The translations under genes were made by a program, and so were the position numbers. A stretch of 64,000 nt of DNA from Streptococcus cuniculi (GTDB lineage Bacteria; Bacillota; Bacilli; Lactobacillales; Streptococcaceae): contig NZ_SPPD01000003.1 of assembly GCF_004570575.1 (NCBI RefSeq), positions 124,001 to 188,000 of the forward strand. Reading direction: 5' to 3'. The notes beneath the pieces were generated by a model. The model worked only from the letters and a program-made list of their open reading frames with translations. It was not told the DNA's origin and ran no database searches. Shown here piece by piece: positions 10,031-18,721 of the stretch (within the stretch, counting starts at the first letter, position 1; every line of letters begins with the position of its first letter).

Positions 10031-10261
10031 AAAATAAATACAAATCATCCAGCTTATCTAAAACTGAACTCGTGCTCAATCCCAGCGAAAGAGATAGGTA
10101 GCTGTTCCAGTTTTTAACTGGATACAGGTGTGACAACCGATTTGCGTCTAAAGACACTGCATCACTTCCTATTTTCATACTTACAGGATTGTTAAGGCAC
10201 TCCTATCTTAATCTAATGGAACAGAACCTGAAATTTCCACAGTCTTTGTCCCTTAGATACA

Positions 10262-10342
10262 TGGAGAGAGAGGGATTCGAACCCCCGAACCCGAAGGAGC
10301 GGATTTACAGTCCGCCGCGTTTAGCCTCTTCGCTATCTCTCC
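10262..10342 (-). tRNA. tRNA-Tyr (anticodon GTA)
   Basis: Acceptor GGAGAGA pairs with TCTCTCC. The anticodon arm reads CGGA-CTGTAAA-TCCG (anticodon GTA). The long variable arm CTCCTTCGGGTTC is typical of class II bacterial tRNA-Tyr. The 3' CCA is not encoded. About 230 bases without a supported gene separate it from tRNA-Gln; a short frame there runs into the tRNA and is not credible. Confidence 0.95.
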
Positions 10343-10393
10343 TCAACACTAACAGCCCCTATTCTATCATAAAATAGCGACCATTACAAGAGG

Positions 10394-10627
10394 TTAATGG
10401 TGCAAATTGTAATTTTCAATGACATTTGCGACAGCTTTTTCGAGCTTTTTATAAAAACTTTCGGTATTTCCATTTTTTACGACAGCAAAATGCTGTTCAG
10501 CCAGTTCTGCAATTTCACCAATGATTTTTTTCCCAATCGTCAGAGTGTAGCCCGGAAATGTCTCTCCGTTAACTTGAACACTACTTTCTGCCAGTTGGAT
10601 TTCAATTTTTCGATCTTTTTTACTCAT
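10394..10627 (-). CDS. DUF2969 family protein
   Basis: A 77-residue soluble protein of the streptococcal/lactococcal DUF2969 family. It begins MSKKDRKIEIQL and has a predicted beta-strand-rich first half (SSVQVNGETFPGYTLTIGKK) and a helical, lysine-rich C-terminus. No catalytic motif is visible and the function is unknown. Its position next to ilvE and parC is conserved in streptococci as far as I recall, which supports it being a real gene. Confidence 0.8.
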   Translation of the reverse strand: MSKKDRKIEIQLAESSVQVNGETFPGYTLTIGKKIIGEIAELAEQHFAVVKNGNTESFYKKLEKAVANVIENYNLHH

Positions 10628-10685
10628 AATTAAACCTCACTCTCCCCATTTTACACGAAAAAAATAGAGCTTGCAAGCGCAAACC

Positions 10686-11714
10686 CTAGTTTTCATCCAC
10701 TTTTACAATCCAGCCTGTCGGCGCTTCAATATCACCAAATTGGATGCCTGTCAATTCGTCATACAAGCTACGTGTAACCGGTCCAACTTCTGTCTCGCTG
10801 TAAAAGACATGGAACTCATCCCCACGCTGGACACCACCGATTGGAGAAATGACAGCTGCGGTCCCACAGGCTCCAGCTTCGACAAAGTCAGGCAGTTCTT
10901 CCACAAAGACTTCCCGCTCCACTGCTTTCATCCCCAACCGATGTTCCGCTAGGTAGAGTAAGGAATACTTGGTAATAGAGGGCAGAATAGAGGGACTGAG
11001 CGGAGTGACAAATTCATTGTTTTTCGTGATCCCAAAGAAATTGGCAGAGCCGACTTCCTCAATCTTAGTATGGGTTGCTGGGTCCAGATAAATCACATCG
11101 GAAAAGCCTTTTTTCTTGGCATATTGACCCGGTAGGAGCGAGGCGGCATAGTTCCCACCAACCTTAGCAGCCCCCGTCCCATGAGGTGCAGCACGGTCAT
11201 ACTTATCTTGGATAAGGAAGTTGGTCGGCGCAAGCCCTCCCTTAAAATAATTCCCAACTGGCATGGCAAAGACTGTAAAGATATATTCTTCCGCCGGCTT
11301 GACACCGATAATATCCCCAATTCCAATCAAGAGCGGACGAAGATAAAGGGTTCCTCCTGTCCCATAGGGTGGAATGTAGTCGCTATTTGCCCGCGCCACT
11401 GCCTGGCAAGCCTCCACAAACATCTCCGTTGGTACCTGTGGCATCAAGAGGCGATCAGCAGTCCGTTGCAACCGTTCAGCATTCTGATCGGGGCGAAAGA
11501 GTTGGATTGCCCCCTCCTTGGTTCGATAAGCTTTCAAGCCCTCAAAAGCTTGCTGCCCATAATGCAGGGCAGGGGAAGATTCAGATAGATGAAGCGTGGC
11601 ATCTTCTGTCAATCCTCCCTCATTCCATTTTCCATCTGTATAGGTTGCTAGGTAACGATAGGGTAATTTCATATAGGAAAAACCAAGGTTCTCCCAGTCA
11701 AGTGATACGTTCAT
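10686..11714 (-). CDS. ilvE: Branched-chain amino acid aminotransferase
   Basis: A 342-residue class IV PLP aminotransferase that interconverts leucine, isoleucine and valine with their 2-oxo acids. The N-terminal LHYGQQAFEGLKAYRTKEG block, the PLP lysine region HGTGAAKVGGNYAASL (about 195-205) and VEEVGSANFFGI-type substrate loop are typical. The ATG at 11714 is preferred over 11732 because AAGGAGAAG lies 4 bases upstream. It runs in the same direction as parC and DUF2969. Confidence 0.93.
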   Translation of the reverse strand: MNVSLDWENLGFSYMKLPYRYLATYTDGKWNEGGLTEDATLHLSESSPALHYGQQAFEGLKAYRTKEGAIQLFRPDQNAERLQRTADRLLMPQVPTEMFVEACQAVARANSDYIPPYGTGGTLYLRPLLIGIGDIIGVKPAEEYIFTVFAMPVGNYFKGGLAPTNFLIQDKYDRAAPHGTGAAKVGGNYAASLLPGQYAKKKGFSDVIYLDPATHTKIEEVGSANFFGITKNNEFVTPLSPSILPSITKYSLLYLAEHRLGMKAVEREVFVEELPDFVEAGACGTAAVISPIGGVQRGDEFHVFYSETEVGPVTRSLYDELTGIQFGDIEAPTGWIVKVDEN

Positions 11715-11839
11715 AAACTTCTCCTTTTTCATAATGAGGATACTCTTTGAAAATCAAAACGATGTACCTACTATTGTACTCCTTTTTTCGATATTTTCAA
11801 GATCTGTTTTCAATTTTCAGATAATTTAATCTAACTACA

Positions 11840-11935
11840 GTGGATTGAGAAAGGAATAGGACAAGGCAAGGAGCTACAGATAGATGGTGTTCATCAAAGC
11901 GACTTAACGATGTCCTAACCTTTATTCCATTCACC
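11840..11935. repeat. Imperfect palindromic intergenic element (about 95 bp)
   Basis: The left arm GTGGATTGAGAAAGGAATAG...GACAAGG and the right arm GATGTCCTAACC...TTATTCCATTCAC are approximately inverted copies around a unique centre. I take it as a small mobile or folded repeat of the type scattered through streptococcal intergenic DNA. No second copy is visible in this window. A nearby ATACTCTTTGAAAATC (about 11739) resembles ends of RUP-like streptococcal repeats. Confidence 0.45.
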
Positions 11936-11937
11936 AT

Positions 11938-11962
11938 AAAAATCAGCACAAGGCTGATTTTT
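11938..11962 (-). terminator. Intrinsic terminator of parC
   Basis: A perfect 10-bp stem AAAAATCAGC / GCTGATTTTT with a 5-base loop. It starts on the parC stop codon, so the TAA forms part of the stem base. Confidence 0.85.
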
Positions 11963-14414
11963 ATATCATATAGGCATCGCTGACTTCTTCATCTGAAATC
12001 GTATCTGAAATAAAGCTCCCATTGCTAGTCCGTTCTGAGAAAGAGAGGGTTACAAGATTGACCTCGTATACCTGACCAGAGGTCGAGATGACTTTCAAGA
12101 TTTGGCGCTCATCTGCACTTTCTCCTTGGTGGAACAAGTCAAAATCAATTGCCTCCTCCCCTTGTACCATTCCTGCACTAAAGACGCGGTGTGGTTTGGC
12201 TTTTAATTCACGTAAGACCTGCAAGCCTCGGTTGGCACGACTGGTTGCTGGAATGTCATCCACTGCTACTTTTTTCAATGCCCCACGCTGGGTCAAGAGG
12301 TAAAAGCCCTTGCTGGACACGAGAAAGGCGGCAGCTACCGTATCATCAGCCTTTAAATTAACAGCTTTCACCCCGGCTGCCTTGGCACCAACAACCGGCA
12401 CCTCTTCACTCGTAAAGCGAAGGGCATAACCATTCTTGGTGATGAGCATGACATCTGCTAGCTGGACAGGGGTTATCAAAACCACCTGATCATCGTCATG
12501 TTTCAATTTGGCAAATTTGAGGGATTTGGACTTATAGGTCCGCCAAGGGCTGAACTCCTTGCGCTCAACACGCTTTATTTGCCCCATTTTCGTAGCCACT
12601 AGATAGACACCTGCTTCAATACTATCTACCAATTCCGCATAGATGATTTCTTCTCTAACTTCAAAGTTGGAAATGGTCTGGCTAAAGTGCTCCCCAATTT
12701 CCTTCCACTTGATGTCTGACAATTCATGGACAGGACGATAAATGACATTTCCTAGATTGGTGAAAATCAAGAGCTGCTGGGTCGTCTTGGCTGCACTGAC
12801 AAAGACCAGCCGATCGTCATCGCGCTTCCCGATTTCCTCCAGTGTAGAAGCCGCAAAGGAACGAGGACTAGTGCGTTTGATATAGCCTGCCTTGGTAATG
12901 CTAACGTAGGTTTCTTCCTCCACTACGAGGCTTGCTGTATCAATTTCAATGGTCTTAGCTGTGTCTTGCAATTCACTGAGGCGGGGATTGCCAAATTTCT
13001 TTTTGACCTCACGGAGTTCTTTCTTCATGAGGTTATACATGGTTCGTTCATCTCCGATAATCGCTGCTAAATAGGCAATTTTCTCGCGGAGTTCTGCTTC
13101 TTCTTCCTCAAGAACCACCACATCCGTATTGGTCAGGCGGTAGAGTTGCAGGGTCACAATCGCTTCTGCCTGCTCCTCGGTAAACTCATAGCTGATTTGG
13201 AGATTTTCCTTGGCATCTGCCTTGTTTTCACTGGCACGAATCAAGGCAATGACCTCATCTAAAATAGAGATGACCCGAATCAAGCCCTCGACAATATGGA
13301 GGCGTTTTTCAGCCTTTGCCTTGTCAAAACGACTGCGAGCTAGGATGACCTCTTTGCGGTGGGCAATATAGCTGTTCAAAATCGGTACAATGCCGACCTG
13401 ACGTGGGGTGAAATGATCAATAGCCACCATGTTGAAATTATAATTCACCTGCAAATCCGTGTATTTAAAGAGGTAATTTAAAATCAAATCCCGATTGGCA
13501 TCTTTTTTGAGTTCAATGGCAATCCGCAAGCCCGTTCGGTCTGACTCATCACGGACTTCTGCAATCCCTGCCACCTTGTTATTGACCCGCACATCATCAA
13601 TCTTTTTAACTAGGACAGACTTGTTGATTTCATAAGGAATTTCTGTGACAACAATCTGTTCCTTGCCACCTTTTAGCTGCTCGATTTCCGTCTTAGACCG
13701 TACAACCACACGTCCTTTTCCCGTTTCGTAGGCCTTTTTGATTTCATCACGTCCTTGGATAATAGCTCCTGTCGGGAAATCGGGCCCCGGTAAAAATTCC
13801 ATGAGCTTGTCGACCTTAGCCGTCGGATGATCAATCATGTAGATGACCGCATCAATGACTTCCGAAAGATTGTGGGGCGGAATATCCGTTGCATAACCTG
13901 CCGAAATCCCCGTCGCCCCATTGACCAGTAGGTTGGGAAAGGCAGCAGGTAGCACTGTCGGTTCTTTTTCCGTATCGTCAAAGTTCCAAGCAAAGGGAAC
14001 AGTTTTCTTATCGATATCCTCTAGCAGGAAACCTGCCATTTCAGACAAGCGTGCTTCGGTATACCGCATAGCCGCAGGCGGGTCACCGTCCATAGAACCG
14101 TTGTTCCCATGCATCTCCACCAGAATCTCACGATTTTTCCAGTCCTGACTCATGCGAACCATGGCATCGTAAATGGACGAATCCCCATGCGGGTGGAAAT
14201 TCCCCATGATATTTCCGACAGATTTGGCAGACTTGCGGTAGCCCTTATCATGCGTGTTCCCGTCTTTATTCATCGAATAAAGAATCCGCCGCTGCACAGG
14301 TTTCAAACCGTCACGAATGTCGGGCAAGGCCCGCTCCTGAATAATGTATTTGGAATAGCGCCCAAAACGCTCTCCCATAATGTCCTCAAGGGACATGTTT
14401 TGAATTGTACTCAT
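11961..14414 (-). CDS. parC: DNA topoisomerase IV subunit A
   Basis: An 817-residue ParC, the DNA cleavage and rejoining subunit that decatenates chromosomes with ParE. The catalytic tyrosine lies in EARLSEMA-flanked AMRYTEARL (about residue 118). The quinolone-determining region HPHGDSSIYDAMV has S79 and D83, the wild-type residues. The beta-pinwheel C-terminal domain fills about 490-817. Its ATG has no Shine-Dalgarno sequence directly upstream; AAAGGAA instead precedes a two-codon frame (14436-14444). It is the third gene of parE-fic-parC. Confidence 0.97.
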   Translation of the reverse strand: MSTIQNMSLEDIMGERFGRYSKYIIQERALPDIRDGLKPVQRRILYSMNKDGNTHDKGYRKSAKSVGNIMGNFHPHGDSSIYDAMVRMSQDWKNREILVEMHGNNGSMDGDPPAAMRYTEARLSEMAGFLLEDIDKKTVPFAWNFDDTEKEPTVLPAAFPNLLVNGATGISAGYATDIPPHNLSEVIDAVIYMIDHPTAKVDKLMEFLPGPDFPTGAIIQGRDEIKKAYETGKGRVVVRSKTEIEQLKGGKEQIVVTEIPYEINKSVLVKKIDDVRVNNKVAGIAEVRDESDRTGLRIAIELKKDANRDLILNYLFKYTDLQVNYNFNMVAIDHFTPRQVGIVPILNSYIAHRKEVILARSRFDKAKAEKRLHIVEGLIRVISILDEVIALIRASENKADAKENLQISYEFTEEQAEAIVTLQLYRLTNTDVVVLEEEEAELREKIAYLAAIIGDERTMYNLMKKELREVKKKFGNPRLSELQDTAKTIEIDTASLVVEEETYVSITKAGYIKRTSPRSFAASTLEEIGKRDDDRLVFVSAAKTTQQLLIFTNLGNVIYRPVHELSDIKWKEIGEHFSQTISNFEVREEIIYAELVDSIEAGVYLVATKMGQIKRVERKEFSPWRTYKSKSLKFAKLKHDDDQVVLITPVQLADVMLITKNGYALRFTSEEVPVVGAKAAGVKAVNLKADDTVAAAFLVSSKGFYLLTQRGALKKVAVDDIPATSRANRGLQVLRELKAKPHRVFSAGMVQGEEAIDFDLFHQGESADERQILKVISTSGQVYEVNLVTLSFSERTSNGSFISDTISDEEVSDAYMI

Positions 14415-14435
14415 AAGATTTAAGATATAAAGCCC

Positions 14436-14444
14436 TTAGGGCAT
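14436..14444 (-). promoter_or_regulatory. Start-stop mini-ORF upstream of parC
   Basis: Minus strand ATG CCC TAA sits 4-6 bases after AAAGGAA (14451-14457), the only Shine-Dalgarno-like sequence before parC. Its stop is 21 bases before the parC ATG. The sequence GCCCTAAGGGC over it can fold into a small hairpin. It could couple or restrict parC translation. Confidence 0.4.
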
Positions 14445-14490
14445 ATTCAATTCCTTTCTTTAATATAAAAGGTATTTATCGTTTGTAGGA

Positions 14491-15102
14491 TTAGCATGAT
14501 AATTCTTCGGCTTGATAGAGGGTATAGCCTTCATAGTAATAACTATGGTCTATCCCTTTCATATACAGTTCTCGATTGCTCACCTCATCGGTTAAGGCTT
14601 GTTTCAAAATATACTTGATTTCTATATCCCGAATAGGGCTTCTTTCCATGGCTAGTAAATAATCTTCCTTACCCACCTTTGACCAATCAATCACCTGTCC
14701 CAGTTCAACTTTTAACATCTGGTCTAACCATATCCGCATACTGCGACCATTCCCCTCACGAAAGGGATGCGCAACATTCATCTCCACGTATTTCTCTACA
14801 ATCTCTTCAAAAGTGGACTGTGGCATCTGATCGATATGAGCTAGTGATGTCTCCAGATACATAACTGGAGCAAACCGAAAACTTCCTTTTGCTAGATTGA
14901 CCGTCCGTACCTTACCAGCAAAGTCATAGATTTCTTCAAAAAGAAAGCGGTGAATAAAAGCAAGCGTCTCAAAACTCCTCGCTACTTGACCAGACAACAG
15001 TTTGTCATCAAATAATTGTTTCGCTCGAATTTTGCTCATTCTTTCTTCTTGTTTGGCTAATGCTAAAGAATCCATTAAACCTAGTTTATTTTCTAAAACC
15101 AT
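14491..15102 (-). CDS. Fic-domain AMP-transferase, self-inhibited (class III, EfFic-like)
   Basis: A 203-residue Fic protein. The active-site motif HPFREGNGRSMR starts at H112 (HxFx[D/E]GNGRxxR, complete). Fic enzymes usually transfer AMP from ATP to a protein hydroxyl. The flap region is near KGSFRFAP (72-79). Near the C-terminus SYYYEG (S187-G192) matches the (S/T)xxxE(G/N) inhibitory helix motif, placing it in class III, where the inhibitory glutamate (here E191) is in the same chain. Overall it resembles the Enterococcus faecalis Fic protein known for Ca2+-dependent AMP transfer and removal. No separate antitoxin gene is present. It starts 21 bases after parE and is followed by parC. Confidence 0.9.
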   Translation of the reverse strand: MVLENKLGLMDSLALAKQEERMSKIRAKQLFDDKLLSGQVARSFETLAFIHRFLFEEIYDFAGKVRTVNLAKGSFRFAPVMYLETSLAHIDQMPQSTFEEIVEKYVEMNVAHPFREGNGRSMRIWLDQMLKVELGQVIDWSKVGKEDYLLAMERSPIRDIEIKYILKQALTDEVSNRELYMKGIDHSYYYEGYTLYQAEELSC

Positions 15103-15123
15103 TATTGCCTCATTTCCTTGAAC

Positions 15124-17073
15124 CTATTTGCTAAACACCGTCGCTTCTTCCAAGGTAAAGCGGACGTTGTCCTCAATCCATTTGCGGCGGGGTTCAACCT
15201 TGTCGCCCATAAGGACAGAGACGCGGCGCTCAGCACGGGCCAGGTCCTCAATGGTCACCCGAATGAGGGTGCGTGTTTCAGGATTCATGGTGGTTTCCCA
15301 GAGCTGGTCTGCATTCATCTCTCCCAACCCTTTGTAGCGTTGCAGCATAGCTCCCTTGCCAAACTCCCTGCGGAGCTGCTCCAATTCGTTATCTGACCAA
15401 GCGTAAGCAATCTTTTCCTGCTTGCCCTTGCCTCGACTCATCTTATAAAGAGGGGGAAGGGCGATATAGACCTTACCAGCCTCTACCAGCGGACGCATAT
15501 AACGATAGAAGAAAGTTAAAAGAAGGGTCTGAATGTGGGCACCGTCCGTATCCGCATCGGTCATGATGATAATCTTATCATAGTTGACATCTTCTAGGCT
15601 AAAGTCCGAACCAACACCCGCACCAATCGTATAAATCATGGTGTTGATTTCTTCATTTTTGAGAATATCAGCCATTTTAGCTTTTGCGGTATTGATGACC
15701 TTGCCTCGGAGGGGCAAAATAGCTTGGAATTTGCGGTCCCGTCCTTGCTTGGCAGAGCCGCCCGCTGAATCCCCCTCGACTAGATAAAGCTCATTTTTAG
15801 CAGCATTCTTAGACTGGGCAGGGGTTAATTTCCCTGATAGTAGGCCCTTATCTTTCTTGTTTTTCTTGCCATTTCGACTCTCATCGCGCGCCTTGCGTGC
15901 CGCTTCCCTCGCATCTCTCGCACGAATCGCCTTGCGAATCAGATTAGAAGCCAACTCACCATTTTCTAGGAGGAAGAAGGTCAATTTATCCGAAACAATG
16001 CTATCGACCGCTGGACGGGCAAGAGGACTACCTAGCTTGTCCTTGGTCTGACCTTCAAACTGCAAATGCTCCTCCGGAACGAGGATAGACAAGACGGCGG
16101 CTAACCCCTCACGATAGTCTGACCCCTCCAAGTTTTTATCCTTTTCCTTGAGCAGACCTGTCTTTCGAGCATAGTCATTCATGGCCTTGGTAATGGCCAC
16201 TTTCAGTCCTGTTTCGTGGGTTCCCCCGTCCTTGGTGCGGACATTGTTGACAAAGGAGAGGATGTTGTCTGAGTAACCGTCGTTGTACTGGAGCGCCACT
16301 TCTACTTGGAATCCGCCCTCTTCACCGTCAAAATACAAGACGGGAGTCAAGGTCTCCTTATCCTCATTCAGATAGCTAACAAAGTCCTGAACCCCGTTTT
16401 CATAATGGAACTGGCTTTCTTCTCCTGTCCGCTCATCCGTCAAGGTCAGGGTTACCTGTTTCAGCAGAAAGGCCGACTCGTTCAAGCGCTCCGCAATGGT
16501 ATGATACTTGAAATCAGTCGTTGAAAAGATACTACTGTCCGGCATGAAGCGAACCTTGGTCCCTGATTTCGACTTGGGAGCTGTTCCCACTTTTTCAAGA
16601 CTGGTTACGGGTTTACCGCCATTTTCAAAACGCTGTCGATAAACAGTTCCCTCTCGGGTAATCTCGACTTCCAACCAGCTGGAAAGGGCATTTACAACCG
16701 AAGACCCTACCCCGTGCAGACCCCCTGACGTTTTATAGCCACCTTGGCCGAATTTCCCCCCCGCGTGAAGGACAGTGAAAATAACCTCTACCGTAGGAAT
16801 TCCCATGGCGTGCATGCCGACTGGCATTCCCCGCCCATGGTCGGCAACACTGAGACTGCCGTCTTGATGAACGGTGACATCAATCCTATCCCCGAATCCT
16901 GATAAGGCTTCATCGACCGCATTGTCCACGATTTCCCAGACCAAGTGATGAAGTCCTGCCCCGTCGGTGGAGCCAATATACATACCGGGGCGTTTCCGAA
17001 CGGCATCCAGCCCTTCTAAGACCTGAATAGCGTCGTCATTATAATTATGAATGTTGATTTCCTTTTTTGCCAC
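15124..17073 (-). CDS. parE: DNA topoisomerase IV subunit B
   Basis: A 649-residue GHKL ATPase subunit of topoisomerase IV. Features: N-terminal ATP site (EIVDNAVDEALSG about 45-57, DHGRGMPVG about 79-87, GGLHGVG about 118-124), transducer, and TOPRIM domain (YLVEGDSAGGSAKQGRD about 430; DADTDGAHI about 510). It starts with GTG at 17073, six bases after AGGAGG, giving the conserved KKEINIHNYNDDAIQVLEG start. The adjacent Fic gene is of interest because some Fic toxins AMPylate GyrB and ParE. Confidence 0.97.
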   Translation of the reverse strand: MAKKEINIHNYNDDAIQVLEGLDAVRKRPGMYIGSTDGAGLHHLVWEIVDNAVDEALSGFGDRIDVTVHQDGSLSVADHGRGMPVGMHAMGIPTVEVIFTVLHAGGKFGQGGYKTSGGLHGVGSSVVNALSSWLEVEITREGTVYRQRFENGGKPVTSLEKVGTAPKSKSGTKVRFMPDSSIFSTTDFKYHTIAERLNESAFLLKQVTLTLTDERTGEESQFHYENGVQDFVSYLNEDKETLTPVLYFDGEEGGFQVEVALQYNDGYSDNILSFVNNVRTKDGGTHETGLKVAITKAMNDYARKTGLLKEKDKNLEGSDYREGLAAVLSILVPEEHLQFEGQTKDKLGSPLARPAVDSIVSDKLTFFLLENGELASNLIRKAIRARDAREAARKARDESRNGKKNKKDKGLLSGKLTPAQSKNAAKNELYLVEGDSAGGSAKQGRDRKFQAILPLRGKVINTAKAKMADILKNEEINTMIYTIGAGVGSDFSLEDVNYDKIIIMTDADTDGAHIQTLLLTFFYRYMRPLVEAGKVYIALPPLYKMSRGKGKQEKIAYAWSDNELEQLRREFGKGAMLQRYKGLGEMNADQLWETTMNPETRTLIRVTIEDLARAERRVSVLMGDKVEPRRKWIEDNVRFTLEEATVFSK

Positions 17074-17208
17074 AAGGAACCTCCTGTGTTGTTCATCCTT
17101 ACTATCTTACAAGTTTTTAGCTATTTTTGCAAATGGTGACTATTTTCCTGCTGTCACATTTTCCTCCATGATATTTTGGGCGCTTAAATAGGTGCTGGAG
17201 CGATTTCA

Positions 17209-17217
17209 TGGTATAAT
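17209..17217 (+). promoter_or_regulatory. Extended -10 promoter directly before plsY
   Basis: TGGTATAAT, with the -10 hexamer at 17212-17217. The plsY ATG follows only 6 bases later, so transcription should begin at or very near the start codon. No -35 hexamer is recognisable. Confidence 0.6.
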
Positions 17218-17223
17218 GGGGAT

Positions 17224-17862
17224 ATGATGAAAACGATATTACTTTTACTAATTGCTTATTTACTAGGGTCGATCCCGTCTGGCCTGTGGATTGGTCACAT
17301 TTTCTTCCATAAAAATATCCGTGCATACGGCTCAGGAAATATCGGCACAACCAACACCTTCCGTGTGTTGGGAAAACCAGCCGGCATTGCGGTCTTTGTG
17401 CTGGACTTCCTAAAGGGTACCTTGGCGGTGTTGCTTCCGATTTGGCTTCATGCTGAAGGGCTATCACCTGTTGTCTTTGGCTTGATTGCGGTACTGGGGC
17501 ATACTTTTCCTATCTTTGCCCAATTCAAGGGAGGCAAGGCAGTTGCGACATCAGCTGGCATGCTCATGGGATTTGCACCACTCTTTTGTCTCTATCTGAT
17601 AGTCGTATTTGCTCTGACACTCTATCTCACCTCCATGGTGTCCCTATCCAGCGTTATCGGGGCAATCCTCGGTATGGTAGGCGCCCTGCTCTTTCCAAGT
17701 CTTGGCTTTCTCATTCCTAGCTACGATCTCGTCTTTACTCTGATTATCCTCTTCTTAGGCTCCTTTGTCATTGTGCGGCACAAGGAAAATATCGAGCGGA
17801 TTCTCAAAAAAGAGGAAAACTTGGTGCCTTGGGGCTTAAATCTGACAAAGCAAAAACCATAA
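17224..17862 (+). CDS. plsY: Glycerol-3-phosphate acyltransferase PlsY
   Basis: A 212-residue membrane protein with about seven transmembrane segments. It transfers acyl groups from acyl-phosphate (made by PlsX) to glycerol-3-phosphate. Visible motifs: GSIPSGLW (15-22), [17 protein letters not shown] (about 36-52) and [19 protein letters not shown] (about 98-116). It is divergent from parE. A TATAAT box ends 6 bases before the ATG and there is only a GGGG directly before it, so the mRNA is probably leaderless; an in-frame ATG at 17227 is the alternative start. Confidence 0.95.
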   Translation: MMKTILLLLIAYLLGSIPSGLWIGHIFFHKNIRAYGSGNIGTTNTFRVLGKPAGIAVFVLDFLKGTLAVLLPIWLHAEGLSPVVFGLIAVLGHTFPIFAQFKGGKAVATSAGMLMGFAPLFCLYLIVVFALTLYLTSMVSLSSVIGAILGMVGALLFPSLGFLIPSYDLVFTLIILFLGSFVIVRHKENIERILKKEENLVPWGLNLTKQKP

Positions 17863-17892
17863 CCCCGCTCATTCTTATAACCACGATAACAA

Positions 17893-17920
17893 ACAAGGCT
17901 AGGAAAATTCCTAGTCTTGT
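17893..17920. terminator. Terminator between plsY and the convergent methyltransferase
   Basis: ACAAGGCTAGGAA...TTCCTAGTCTTGT, a 13-bp stem with one G-T mismatch. A short T-run follows on the plus strand. It can serve both convergent genes. Confidence 0.65.
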
Positions 17921-17963
17921 TTCTATATATAATAAAGCATCAGCGTTTCAAAATCTTGCAACA

Positions 17964-18680
17964 TTAGCCCTTTTTTCTCAACCACAAGTGCTGAAAGGCT
18001 GCGATATCTCGATAAGGGGATTGGTCGCACACCGCTACTTCTAACTGCATCATCTCTGCTAACCAGTTTTGCTCAGTTTTGACACAATTTGGCTGCAAGC
18101 CATAGAAAGTGCGAATCCCTTGATAATGCTCCAATACAAAATGATCTCTTGTCAGCACTTCATTTATCTCATAGAACTTCGCTTCACCCATGCTATGGCT
18201 CTGATAGCGTTCCCCTGCTAACAATCCCATAGTCTTGGGAATATCACACTCAAAAACAACCGTCTGCATAATCCGTCCCACATCATTGTGCTTAACGAGA
18301 GAAAGCTGTCCACTAGGCTTAAGCAGCCTACAAAAAGCCTCAAGATATAGAGTTGGATGTTCTACGTATTCCAAAACATTGTGGCACACAATCATATCAA
18401 AGGAGGCAGGAGCCAGACTCTCTAAAACCTCTAAACTCCCTTGCCGTTGCTCATAAGGAAAGGCTGTATCTGATACCCGCGCACGAATCAGATCCTCGTT
18501 TGGCTCAATCGCTAACACCTGATTTTCTCTTGCTAGAAATTGGGCTACGTGACCAAATCCGCTTCCAAAGTCGAGAATTGTTCTAGCCTTCACCGATTTT
18601 AATTGTTCAAATAAAATCTGATAATAAATCTGTCCCCAAGGTTGGGCAATATGTGCTTGATACGCTTCAATGTTCATCAA
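17964..18680 (-). CDS. Class I SAM-dependent methyltransferase (CmoM/SmtA-like)
   Basis: A 238-residue Rossmann-fold methyltransferase. SAM-binding motif I is ILDFGSGFGHVAQFLA (about 36-51), the acidic residue follows in VLAIEPN, and DMIVCHNVLEYVEHP is motif IV. The overall look is that of CmoM/SmtA proteins, which methylate a modified wobble uridine in E. coli tRNA. That substrate is not demonstrated in streptococci, so I give only the class. It stands alone with a ribosome site before 18680. Confidence 0.8.
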   Translation of the reverse strand: MMNIEAYQAHIAQPWGQIYYQILFEQLKSVKARTILDFGSGFGHVAQFLARENQVLAIEPNEDLIRARVSDTAFPYEQRQGSLEVLESLAPASFDMIVCHNVLEYVEHPTLYLEAFCRLLKPSGQLSLVKHNDVGRIMQTVVFECDIPKTMGLLAGERYQSHSMGEAKFYEINEVLTRDHFVLEHYQGIRTFYGLQPNCVKTEQNWLAEMMQLEVAVCDQSPYRDIAAFQHLWLRKKG

Positions 18681-18721
18681 TTCCTCCCTGCATAGTAGGA
18701 TTTTTAATCGCTCTACCTACA

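Noticed and set aside
9909..10178. An 89-codon open frame on the minus strand
   Set aside because: It runs across tRNA-Gln and has no ribosome site or recognisable protein features.
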